In this document: positions 7,608 to 14,058 of the stretch, piece by piece
How the letters are laid out: each line of letters opens with the position of its first letter
Position numbering within the stretch: the stretch's first letter is position 1
Source of the DNA: Deltaproteobacteria bacterium
Lineage (GTDB): Bacteria > Desulfobacterota_B > Binatia > Bin18
Reading direction: 5' to 3'
Assembly (NCBI GenBank): GCA_012271025.1
Contig: JAAXHF010000170.1
Coordinates: forward strand, 1 to 20,490
DNA length: 20,490 nucleotides
Program-made: the position numbers and the translations under genes
Notes under the pieces: model-generated
Told to the model about the DNA's origin: nothing
The model's input: only the letters and a program-made list of their open reading frames with translations
Database searches by the model: none

Positions 7608-7649
7608 TCAGCGTTCATCATTTTCTTCGGCGGTTCAGCGTCCAGCATT
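7588..7649 (-). repeat. Heptanucleotide repeat arrays between two di-iron genes
   Basis: Read on the minus strand, 7622-7588 is AATGATG, AACGCTG, AATGATG, AACGCTG, AACGGCA. A second short run at 7649-7629 is AATGCTG, GACGCTG, AACCGCC. The second run encodes the last residues (NAGR) and stop of the upstream gene; the first carries the start of the downstream gene. The unit family is the same as at 4775-4809. Confidence 0.78.
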
Positions 7650-8333
7650 CCGATCTATCTCATCCCCCAACTCACAGATCCCCTGATAGAACAGCTTGCA
7701 GCCGGTCAGCGCCAGCTCCATCCCGTCGAGCACCTCCTCACGCTCGGAATCGGTGGCCACATGGCGGATAATCGGTTCCCAGACCTTCCGTCCGGCATGG
7801 TCGTCGTCGGCCTTGGTATGGTAGGTGAAGAAGAAGACCTGCTCATCGTTCAGATCGTAGGTCTGTTGCCAGGCTGCGGCCCGAAAATTATGTGGCCCCG
7901 GCATGGCGGTCAGCAGAAACTCATCGACCGAGGTAGCCAGCCAGCCGGCCACCCAGTGTCGGGTGCGGGCGATATGTTCCCACACATTCAGGGCCACGTT
8001 GACCAGCGGAACGGGACGGGTGGTATCCATCTGCTCGTTGCTGAGACCGACATTACGGCCCATCTGCCACAGCAGCGTGGTGTGGGGCTGGGCGATTTCG
8101 TCGTCATACACCAGTTCCTCGCGCATCTGGCCGATGGTTTTGCGGACAACGGCCAGGTCCGGGCAGCGACTGATCCAGGACGGCCGAATGACCGCGCTGA
8201 ACAGTCGGTTGCGCAGGATGTGCTGGAGAATGAAGGCCTGCCCACGCCCCGGCGTCAGGGGCTCGACCAGCCACGGCACCTGCGGGGCGATGTCCAGGGC
8301 GCGCTCACAGATTTCGTCAACAATGTTCTTCAT
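7635..8333 (-). CDS. Heme-oxygenase-like di-iron (HDO/TenA-PqqC-like) protein
   Basis: A 232-residue helical protein of the TenA/PqqC-like heme-oxygenase fold. The C-terminal motif H172-x3-D176-x2-H179 (YHTKADDDH) is the hallmark of heme-oxygenase-like di-iron oxidases such as CADD, SznF and UndA relatives. E138 on a central helix and H84 with D77 or E79 on an early helix are plausible remaining ligands. Known members perform N-oxygenation, C-C cleavage or p-aminobenzoate formation; the reaction here is unknown. The ATG at 8333 is preferred because GGAGG precedes it by six bases; an earlier in-frame start at 8363 falls in the terminator-like hairpin. It heads the cassette running to the symporter. 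Confidence 0.78.
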   Translation of the reverse strand: MKNIVDEICERALDIAPQVPWLVEPLTPGRGQAFILQHILRNRLFSAVIRPSWISRCPDLAVVRKTIGQMREELVYDDEIAQPHTTLLWQMGRNVGLSNEQMDTTRPVPLVNVALNVWEHIARTRHWVAGWLATSVDEFLLTAMPGPHNFRAAAWQQTYDLNDEQVFFFTYHTKADDDHAGRKVWEPIIRHVATDSEREEVLDGMELALTGCKLFYQGICELGDEIDRNAGR

Positions 8334-8349
8334 ATTCGCCTCCGGAAAC

Positions 8350-8375
8350 CGGCCGGGAACCATTTTTCCCGGCCG
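8350..8375 (-). terminator. Strong hairpin after the thiolase gene
   Basis: Perfect 10-bp arms CGGCCGGGAA (8350-8359) and TTCCCGGCCG (8366-8375) enclose a 6-nt loop. On the minus strand it lies 12 bp after the thiolase stop and ends about 6 bp before the ribosome site of the next gene. The following bases GTTTCC give only a weak U-tract, so it may be a partial terminator or an RNA-processing/stability element separating thiolase from the cassette. Confidence 0.65.
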
Positions 8376-8387
8376 AGGGATCGTCTC

Positions 8388-9554
8388 TCAGGGCTGGCCG
8401 AGGACCGCAACGCACGATACCGCGCCCGGCCCGCCGACATTGTGGACCAGACCCAGCCGAGGGTCGGCCACCTGACGCAGGCCGGCTTGGCCGCGCAGCT
8501 GGGTCACAATCTCATACACCATGCGCACCCCGCTGGCCCCGATGGGGTGACCGAAGGACTTGAGGCCGCCGCTGGGGTTGACCGGCATGTCGCCGTCCAG
8601 GGCGGTCCGGCCCTCTTCAATCAGACCCGCGCCCTGGCCTTTGGGAACAAAGCCCAGGTCTTCATAGTTGGTGATTTCGGTCCAGGTAAAACAGTCGTGG
8701 ACCTCGGCCACGTCAATCTCCGCGAGCGGGTCGGTAATGCCGGCCATGGCGTAGGCCTGGGCCGAGGCGTGCCGGGTGGCCTGAAAGCCGAGGTAATCGT
8801 AGGTCGGGTCCATGAAGGGCCGGCCGCTGGTGACTGACAGACCAACGCCTTTGACCAGCATGTAGTCGTCCCGGTATTCCTTGGCCAGATCCGAGCGGCA
8901 CACCACCACCGCAGCCGCCCCGTCGGTTGTCGGACAGCAGTCGTACAGCCCAAATGGATAGGCGACGATGGGCGCGGTCAAGACTTCTTCGGCGGAGACC
9001 TTCTTTTGCAGGTGCGCCTTGGGGTTCAGAGAGCCATTGTAGTGGTTTTTGACCGACACCTTGGCCAGGCTCTCGCGGCTCAGCCCATAGGTGTGCATAT
9101 ACCGGGTGGCGGCCAGGGCAAACAGACCGGGCGCGGTCGAGCCATCGTTATGGTAAGGGTGTACGCCCTCGCGAGCCAGGCCGCGGCCCGGACGGTCTTT
9201 ATACTTCTCCACTCCCAGCACCAGAGCCATGTCGTACAGCCCGGCCGCAACCGCCATGACCGCATGGCGGAAGGCGTCGGTTCCGGTCGCGCAAAAGTTT
9301 TCGACCCGCGAGATCGGCTTGTTGTACAAGCGGAGTGCATCGCCCAGGGAGACCGCCGCCTTGCCGTGGCCCTGGGCCGGCGAGTATGTGCCGAGCCAGG
9401 CCGCGTCAATCTCTTCGGGACCGATCTTGGCGTCGTTGAAGGCGGCAAACGCGGCCTCAACCGCCATGTCTTCGTAGCCCTGATCGACATTATCCCCAAA
9501 CTTGATGCAGCCGGCTCCAATAACGGCAACCTGATCCTTAATGGACTGGGCCAT
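8388..9554 (-). CDS. Thiolase family protein (SCP2/SCPx-type)
   Basis: A 388-residue thiolase of the lipid-transfer (SCPx) type, expected to act on acyl-CoA or beta-ketoacyl-CoA in the cytoplasm. The nucleophile is C88 (VENFCATGTDAF). HDCFTWTE replaces the NEAFA loop of classical thiolases, as is usual in this subfamily. H336 (SFGHPIGASG) and the C-terminal VGGPGAVSC (C381) complete the active-site signatures. The ATG at 9554 is chosen because the family starts with a strand like DQVAVIGAGCIKFG and GGAGGAGGG precedes it; the open frame extends further without family match. Many such proteins work with a small DUF35/OB-fold partner, which is not seen nearby. The substrate is unknown. Confidence 0.9.
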   Translation of the reverse strand: MAQSIKDQVAVIGAGCIKFGDNVDQGYEDMAVEAAFAAFNDAKIGPEEIDAAWLGTYSPAQGHGKAAVSLGDALRLYNKPISRVENFCATGTDAFRHAVMAVAAGLYDMALVLGVEKYKDRPGRGLAREGVHPYHNDGSTAPGLFALAATRYMHTYGLSRESLAKVSVKNHYNGSLNPKAHLQKKVSAEEVLTAPIVAYPFGLYDCCPTTDGAAAVVVCRSDLAKEYRDDYMLVKGVGLSVTSGRPFMDPTYDYLGFQATRHASAQAYAMAGITDPLAEIDVAEVHDCFTWTEITNYEDLGFVPKGQGAGLIEEGRTALDGDMPVNPSGGLKSFGHPIGASGVRMVYEIVTQLRGQAGLRQVADPRLGLVHNVGGPGAVSCVAVLGQP

Positions 9555-9581
9555 GGCTTGTCCCTCCTCCGTCCTGCTGGC

Positions 9582-9611
9582 TTTATACGCCCTTGTTCGG
9601 GACGGGATCAA
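9582..9611 (-). promoter_or_regulatory. sigma70-like promoter for the thiolase
   Basis: On the minus strand TTGATC (9611-9606) and TATAAA (9587-9582) are 18 bp apart. Transcription would start near 9575, about 20 bp before the thiolase ATG and just upstream of its GGAGGAGGG site. The rest of 9555-9686 shows no gene. Confidence 0.5.
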
Positions 9612-9686
9612 GGCCGACCCAGGCTTGGACAGCCGCCGGCTTGATGCTTGTGAGGATGGTCTCAACAGCGGACGCCGACCGGCGCT

Positions 9687-10022
9687 TCATCGACCGGCCA
9701 GCCCTCGGGCAAGAAACGTTGCGGCCAGTTGATTCAGGCTGACTCCCTCGCTGGCCGCTCGCTTGGCGAGCCGCATGTGCAGGGTCTTGGGAATGCGCTG
9801 TACGAATTGTCCGCTGTAGGTTTTTGGTGCGGGCAGTTCACCCTTGTCTTCCTGTTCGGCCATCGACCACGCCTCGAAAGCGTCGCGGGCTTCTGCAAGG
9901 GCGGCGTCTATGGTCTCACCATCCGCCATGCAGCCGGGCAAGTCGGGCATAGTGACCAGATAGCCGCCGCCTTCATCTTCGGGGATAGGATCGATGTTGA
10001 CCGCATAGTCCTCGAATTTCAT
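9687..10022 (-). CDS. hicB: HicB-family protein with ribbon-helix-helix tail
   Basis: A 111-residue protein with both HicB parts. Residues 1-65 are the antitoxin fold, with GGGYLVTMPDLPGCMADGETIDAAL in the family pattern G-Y-x(3)-P-D-L-P-G-C. Residues 70-111 are an Arc/CopG-type ribbon-helix-helix (SGQFVQRIPKTLHMRLAKRA, SLNQLAATFLARGL), so it can bind DNA. In known systems HicB neutralises the RNase HicA and represses its own operon. No hicA is found: upstream there are only 137 bp before hisH and downstream about 130 bp before the thiolase start. It is an orphan or solo regulator. GAGGCAGG precedes the ATG, and an inverted repeat covers its promoter. Confidence 0.85.
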   Translation of the reverse strand: MKFEDYAVNIDPIPEDEGGGYLVTMPDLPGCMADGETIDAALAEARDAFEAWSMAEQEDKGELPAPKTYSGQFVQRIPKTLHMRLAKRAASEGVSLNQLAATFLARGLAGR

Positions 10023-10053
10023 TGTCCTGCCTCAATCGGTTCTATTAAGTGGG

Positions 10054-10083
10054 CGATGATACCGCATCCAGTATCATCGTCAA
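10054..10083 (-). promoter_or_regulatory. hicB promoter with operator-like inverted repeat
   Basis: On the minus strand TTGACG (10083-10078) and TATCAT (10061-10056) are 16 bp apart, placing a start near 10048 and 26 bp before the hicB ATG. A perfect inverted repeat, CGATGATAC (10054-10062) and GTATCATCG (10071-10079) with an 8-bp spacer, covers the -10 box and touches the -35 box. This is the geometry expected of autorepression by a ribbon-helix-helix protein such as the adjacent HicB (inference). Confidence 0.55.
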
Positions 10084-10121
10084 CGAGACGGAGCTTATGC
10101 TTCGATCCAGGCAACTGCGGC

Positions 10122-10150
10122 TTGATTCTTCGTCGGGCCGAGGAAATAAT
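10122..10150 (+). promoter_or_regulatory. Promoter for a leaderless hisH
   Basis: TTGATT (10122-10127) and AATAAT (10145-10150) are 17 bp apart. The predicted start, about 7 bp further on, coincides with or barely precedes the hisH ATG at 10160, implying a leaderless mRNA. The absence of a well-placed ribosome site before hisH fits. Confidence 0.42.
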
Positions 10151-10159
10151 GCCGTCGGC

Positions 10160-10834
10160 ATGATCGCGATCATCGACTACGGTATGGGCAATCTGCGCAG
10201 CGTCCAAAAAGGCTGCGAGAAGATGGGCTATGCGGCCGAAATCACCCGTGAGGCGGAGCACATTGAGGCTGCCGCCGGAGTGATCCTGCCGGGGGTCGGC
10301 GCGTTTGGCGCGTGCATGAACGGGCTGGCCGAGTGCGGGCTCATCGACACCGTCCATCGGGTGGCCGACAGCGGCACACCGCTACTCGGGATCTGCGTTG
10401 GCATGCAGATCCTGTTTTCGGAAAGCGTCGAGTTTGGCCGGGTGCGGGGTCTGGACATCCTCAAAGGCACGGTCGAACGCTTTGATCCAGCCCTGCTGAT
10501 CGGCGGGGACGCTCCCCGCAAGATTCCTCACATGGGCTGGAACCAGCTCCACATCGAGCGGGCGGTCCCGCATCTGGCCGACGTGCCTGAGGGTGCAGCG
10601 GTGTATTTTGTCCACTCCTACTATCCGCTGCCGGCCGATCCGGGCATTGTCGCAACCACGACCGAGTACGGCATCCCGTTTGCGTCCAGCGTGTGGTCGG
10701 GCAATATCTTTGCGACCCAGTTTCACCCCGAAAAGAGCCAGGCCATCGGCCTGCAAATCCTGGCCAACTTCGGCAAGGTTGTCGCGGATCACTCTCGAGT
10801 CTCTTACTCCCATGGACATCATCCCAGCCATTGA
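10160..10834 (+). CDS. hisH: Imidazole glycerol phosphate synthase, glutaminase subunit
   Basis: A 224-residue class I glutamine amidotransferase. HisH releases ammonia from glutamine and passes it to HisF to form IGP and AICAR in histidine synthesis. The start MIAIIDYGMGNLRSV is the family N-terminus, which fixes the ATG at 10160. The triad is visible: C79 in LGICVGMQILF, and H189 and E191 in ATQFHPEKS. LPGVGAFG forms the oxyanion-side strand. The protein is slightly longer than usual (about 200); the extra His-rich end (SHGHHPSH) arises because the frame runs 23 bp into hisA. Only hisH and hisA are here; hisF must lie elsewhere. Confidence 0.95.
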   Translation: MIAIIDYGMGNLRSVQKGCEKMGYAAEITREAEHIEAAAGVILPGVGAFGACMNGLAECGLIDTVHRVADSGTPLLGICVGMQILFSESVEFGRVRGLDILKGTVERFDPALLIGGDAPRKIPHMGWNQLHIERAVPHLADVPEGAAVYFVHSYYPLPADPGIVATTTEYGIPFASSVWSGNIFATQFHPEKSQAIGLQILANFGKVVADHSRVSYSHGHHPSH

Positions 10835-11576
10835 TCTCAAGGCCGGCCAGTGCGTCCGCCTGTACCAGGGCGATATGGCTCAGGTCACGGTGTATGCCGA
10901 CGAGCCGGTCGGCGTGGCGCGGCGCTGGCAGGCTGCCGGCGCCCAGCGGCTGCATGTGGTCGATCTCGACGGCGCCGTGTCGGGTACAGGGGTGAATACG
11001 GATGTCATCGCCCGCATCTGCCGCGCGCTGGACATTCCGGTCCAGCTCGGCGGCGGGCTGCGCAACCTGGCGGCGATTGAGCGGGTGTTCTCGCTCGGCG
11101 TGCAGCGGGCCATTCTGGGCACGGTGGCGTATCGGCAGCCGGAGGTCGTGGCCGAGGCGTGCGAGCGCTTTCCGGGCCGGATTACGGTCGGCATTGATGC
11201 ACGGGACGGCAAGGTCGCCGTGCAGGGCTGGACCCAAGCCACCGAGCTGGCGGCCACCGCGCTTGCCGAGCAGTGCCAAACCATGGGCGCCGGCGAGATT
11301 GTCTATACCGATATTGCCCGGGACGGCACTGGGCAGGGGGTGAATATCGAAGCCACCCGGACCCTGGCCCGGACGCTTGAGATTCCGGTCATTGCCTCCG
11401 GCGGCGTGGCCAGCCTGCGGGATGTCGAGCTGCTGCTGGCGGGTGAAGCCGACGGTATCCGCGGCCTGATTGTCGGCCGCGCGCTGTACACCGGCGCGGT
11501 GGACCTTGCCGAGGCAATCCGGCTCGGACAGCAGTCGGCAGGAAGTCAAAAGTCAAATGGCAAAGGTCAAAAGTGA
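10812..11576 (+). CDS. hisA: Phosphoribosyl isomerase (ProFAR isomerase)
   Basis: A 254-residue (beta-alpha)8 enzyme that isomerises ProFAR to PRFAR, the step before HisH-HisF. Family signatures are MDIIPAIDLKAGQCVRL (general base D8), the half-barrel motif VQLGGGLRN, VGIDARDGKVAVQGW carrying the second catalytic Asp, IYTDIARDGTG-like VYTDIARDGTG, and the phosphate-binding ASGGVAS and IVGRALY. The ATG at 10812 overlaps hisH by 23 bp, so translation is coupled. After the normal end (DLAEAIRLGQQ) there is a basic tail, SAGSQKSNGKGQK, largely encoded by a 7-bp repeat array, which makes the protein about ten residues longer than typical. A hairpin follows the stop. Confidence 0.95.
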   Translation: MDIIPAIDLKAGQCVRLYQGDMAQVTVYADEPVGVARRWQAAGAQRLHVVDLDGAVSGTGVNTDVIARICRALDIPVQLGGGLRNLAAIERVFSLGVQRAILGTVAYRQPEVVAEACERFPGRITVGIDARDGKVAVQGWTQATELAATALAEQCQTMGAGEIVYTDIARDGTGQGVNIEATRTLARTLEIPVIASGGVASLRDVELLLAGEADGIRGLIVGRALYTGAVDLAEAIRLGQQSAGSQKSNGKGQK

Positions 11577-11577
11577 G
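11543..11577 (+). repeat. Heptanucleotide array forming the hisA 3' end
   Basis: Five 7-bp units: AAGTCAA, AAGTCAA, ATGGCAA, AGGTCAA, AAGTGAG. They encode the last ten or so residues of HisA and its TGA stop. The unit differs from the AATGATG family elsewhere in the window, but the period and position at a gene end are the same. Confidence 0.8.
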
Positions 11578-11580
11578 GCA

Positions 11581-11615
11581 CCGGCTCTTTTGCAGGGTGG
11601 GGGCAGAAGAGCCGG
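11581..11615. terminator. Bidirectional hairpin between converging hisA and GST genes
   Basis: Arms CCGGCTCTTTTGC (11581-11593) and GCAGAAGAGCCGG (11603-11615) pair over 13 positions with one G-U wobble and a 9-nt loop. It begins five bases after the hisA stop and lies 21 bp beyond the end of the GST gene, so it can serve both transcripts. No external U-tract is present on the hisA side. Confidence 0.7.
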
Positions 11616-11636
11616 GTGGTGAAAGCGACCTAGAGC

Positions 11637-12359
11637 CTATTCTGGAACCGGGCGCGCCCGCTGGTTGTACAGCATCTTGCGCAGGCGGTCCTTCTCTTCC
11701 TGGGACAGCTTGGAGAAGTCCATCGACAGCTCGCTGCCGACGGCCATGCCTTTTTTCACCCCATCGCGTTCCGAGAGTTCCTCAAACCAGCGCTTGAAGT
11801 ATTTGAACTCGTTGATGTCCTGGCCCTGGGCTTCCCAGTTGACCGTCCATGGGTAAGAGATCATATCGGCGATCGTATACTCATCACCGGCCAGGTAGCG
11901 CTGCCGATGCAGCTGATTGTTCAACACACCAAACAGCCGGTTGACCTCATCGGTGAAGCGTCGGACCGCATAGGTCTGGTCGCCCTGCTCGTCGCCCAGG
12001 CGCCGGAAGTGCCCGCACTCGCCGCTCTTGGGGCCCTGATTGGCCATCTGCCACATCAGCCACTGGTTGACATCGTAGCGGCCCCGCACGTCCTGGGGAT
12101 AGAACTTGCCGGCCTTCTCGGCGATGTACATCATCATCGCCCCGGATTCAAAAATGCTGACCGGCTCGCCCCCGCCGATGGGGTCATGGTCGACCAGGGC
12201 CGGCATCCGGTTATTGGGACAGATCCTCAGGAATTCGTCGGTGAACTGATCGCCACGGCCGATGTTGCACGGAATCATGTTGTAGGCCATGCCGCACTCT
12301 TCGAGCAGAATGGTCACCTTTTTGCCGTTCGGCGTGGGCCAATAGTGTAAATCAATCAT
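11637..12359 (-). CDS. Glutathione S-transferase, Nu-class (YfcG/YghU-like)
   Basis: A 240-residue GST. The thioredoxin-like N-domain (about 1-88) starts MIDLHYWPTPNGKKV, with T9 and N11 at the positions that bind glutathione sulfur in E. coli YfcG. CPNNRMPALVD contains the cis-Pro, and IFESGAMMMYIAEK the gamma-glutamyl-binding Glu-Ser. The helical C-domain includes LAGDEYTIADMISYPW, the usual N-capping motif. YfcG and YghU have disulfide-bond reductase activity with glutathione, so a thiol-redox role is more likely than detoxifying conjugation. AAGGAGG nine bases before the ATG supports the start. It lies 87 bp after the glutamate-synthase-like gene on the same strand. Confidence 0.92.
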   Translation of the reverse strand: MIDLHYWPTPNGKKVTILLEECGMAYNMIPCNIGRGDQFTDEFLRICPNNRMPALVDHDPIGGGEPVSIFESGAMMMYIAEKAGKFYPQDVRGRYDVNQWLMWQMANQGPKSGECGHFRRLGDEQGDQTYAVRRFTDEVNRLFGVLNNQLHRQRYLAGDEYTIADMISYPWTVNWEAQGQDINEFKYFKRWFEELSERDGVKKGMAVGSELSMDFSKLSQEEKDRLRKMLYNQRARPVPE

Positions 12360-12446
12360 GCGCTGCGCCTCCTTTTCTGACCGTCTTGCCCAAGCGGGCT
12401 ATCCGCCACCCTACACCGACTCGACCGACCGGAACAAGCAGGCGCC

Positions 12447-14039
12447 TCAGCCATCGGCGCCAGAGGCAAAGGTGTCGGCCCGGGCGGCTTCGCAGGCCCG
12501 TTTGTAACCGGGTGGCAGCGGGTCGTGCAATAAATCGCCCTCGTGCAGGAATTCGTAGATCTCACCGTAGTGATGGATCTCGGTCGGCGAGGTGCGGCGC
12601 AGGATGTGCCACGGTCGCAGGTCGTCCGGACGGGCGATGCCCATCGCACCCATGATCTCGCTCACGCTCTCGATGGTCTCGGCGTGAAAGCCCCTGACCC
12701 GCGCGCTTTTGTCGGCCGGCACCAGACCGGCCACCAGCTGCGGGTCCTGGGTGGTGACGCCGACCGGACAGCGGTTTGAGTTACAGCGCAGGGCCTGAAT
12801 GCAGCCTAGGGCCATCATCATGCCGCGCGCCGAGGCGCACAGGTCGGCGCCCAGCGCCAGCCGTTTGACCATGTCGAAACCGGAGGTGATTTTCCCGCTG
12901 GCGCACACCCGGACGGTGTCCCGCAGCCCATAGCCGACCAGGGCGTTGTGGACAAAGATCAGGCCCTCGACCAGCGGCACGCCAATATGGTCGGAGAACT
13001 CGGGCGGGGCCGCCCCGGTTCCGCCCTCGCCTCCGTCAACCGTAATGAAGTCGGGGCTGATCCCGGTTTGGACCATGGCCTTGCAGATGGCCAGAAACTC
13101 GCGCCGCTTGCCGACACACAGCTTGAAGCCGACGGGTTTGCCACCGCTCAGCTGGCGCAGCCGGGCGATGAACTCAAGCAGCCCGGTCGGGCTCGAAAAC
13201 GCCGAGTGGCCGGGCGGGGACACCACATCCTGGCCCAGCGGCACACCCCGGATGGCGGCAATCTCCCGGGTCAGCTTGGCCGCCGGCAGGATGCCGCCGT
13301 GACCCGGCTTGGCGCCCTGGGACAGCTTGAGTTCAATCATCCTGACCTGCGGCCGAGCGGCGTTGTCGGTAAAGCGCTCGTCCGAAAACGCGCCGTCCGG
13401 CGTCCGGCAGCCAAAATAGCCGGTGCCAATCTGCCAGATCAGGTCGCCCCCGCCCTCAAGGTGGTAGGGGCTCAATCCGCCCTCGCCCGTGTTGTGGGCG
13501 AAGTTGCCCAGCTTTGCCCCCTGATTCAGAGCCAGGACGGCGTTTTTGCTGAGCGAGCCATAGCTCATGGCCGAGATATTCAGAATGCTGGACGAGTAGG
13601 GCTGGGCACAGTCCGGCCCGCCAATGGCAACCCGCAGGTCGCTGGCTTCAAACTGGAGCGGGGCCAGGGAGTGATTGACCCACTCATAGCCCACCCCGTA
13701 CACATCTTCCTTGGTGCCGAACGGCACGGTGTCCCGGACCTGTTTGGCGCGCTGGTAGACCAGGCTGCGCTGGTCGCGGCCAAACGGCACGCCTTCGGTC
13801 TCGTCCTCAATAAAGTACTGGTAGATCTCGGGCCGGATCAGTTCCAGCAGGTAGCGTCCGTGGCCGATCAGGGGAAAGTTGCGCAGCACCGCGTGCGAGG
13901 TCTGGGCGTAGTCGTACAGCCCCAGTCCGACCAGCGGACCGAGCACCAGCCAGGACCACAGCAGCGGCGGGGCAAACAGCGCGGTCGGAATAGACACGAC
14001 CACCAGCCCGACCACGGCCAGAATAAAGACTCTCCGCAT
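12447..14039 (-). CDS. Membrane-anchored FMN-binding glutamate-synthase-like protein
   Basis: A 530-residue protein related to the central FMN/synthase domain of GltB, without the glutaminase domain. Two hydrophobic segments (about 5-20 and 25-42) anchor the N-terminus in the membrane. The synthase part shows SAMSYGSLSKNAVLALNQGA, HNTGEGGLSPYH, AKPGHGGILPAAKLT, DGGEGGTGAAPPEF, and the 3Fe-4S ligands C413, C419 and C424 in ALGCIQALRCNSNRCPVG. Stand-alone proteins of this type are widespread but biochemically ill-defined; without a glutaminase they cannot be assumed to make glutamate from glutamine. The ATG at 14039 is chosen from GGGAG upstream and the hydrophobic start; the open frame continues upstream without family match. 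It lies 19 bp after the methyltransferase-like gene. Confidence 0.88.
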   Translation of the reverse strand: MRRVFILAVVGLVVVSIPTALFAPPLLWSWLVLGPLVGLGLYDYAQTSHAVLRNFPLIGHGRYLLELIRPEIYQYFIEDETEGVPFGRDQRSLVYQRAKQVRDTVPFGTKEDVYGVGYEWVNHSLAPLQFEASDLRVAIGGPDCAQPYSSSILNISAMSYGSLSKNAVLALNQGAKLGNFAHNTGEGGLSPYHLEGGGDLIWQIGTGYFGCRTPDGAFSDERFTDNAARPQVRMIELKLSQGAKPGHGGILPAAKLTREIAAIRGVPLGQDVVSPPGHSAFSSPTGLLEFIARLRQLSGGKPVGFKLCVGKRREFLAICKAMVQTGISPDFITVDGGEGGTGAAPPEFSDHIGVPLVEGLIFVHNALVGYGLRDTVRVCASGKITSGFDMVKRLALGADLCASARGMMMALGCIQALRCNSNRCPVGVTTQDPQLVAGLVPADKSARVRGFHAETIESVSEIMGAMGIARPDDLRPWHILRRTSPTEIHHYGEIYEFLHEGDLLHDPLPPGYKRACEAARADTFASGADG

Positions 14040-14058
14040 GGCAGGTCTCCCTTTCCTC

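Noticed and set aside
6921..8837. A 638-codon open frame on the plus strand
   Set aside because: It lies opposite three minus-strand genes with clear motifs and ribosome sites; its own sequence is low in family-like motifs and is explained by GC-rich third positions.
10019..10357. A possible hicA upstream of hicB, ending in GSKHKLRLVDDDTG
   Set aside because: Most of the frame is antisense to hisH, the part outside hisH is only about 45 codons, and it lacks a clear HicA double-stranded-RNA-binding pattern.
10461..11549. A 362-codon minus-strand open frame
   Set aside because: It is the shadow of hisH and hisA, both of which carry complete family signatures.
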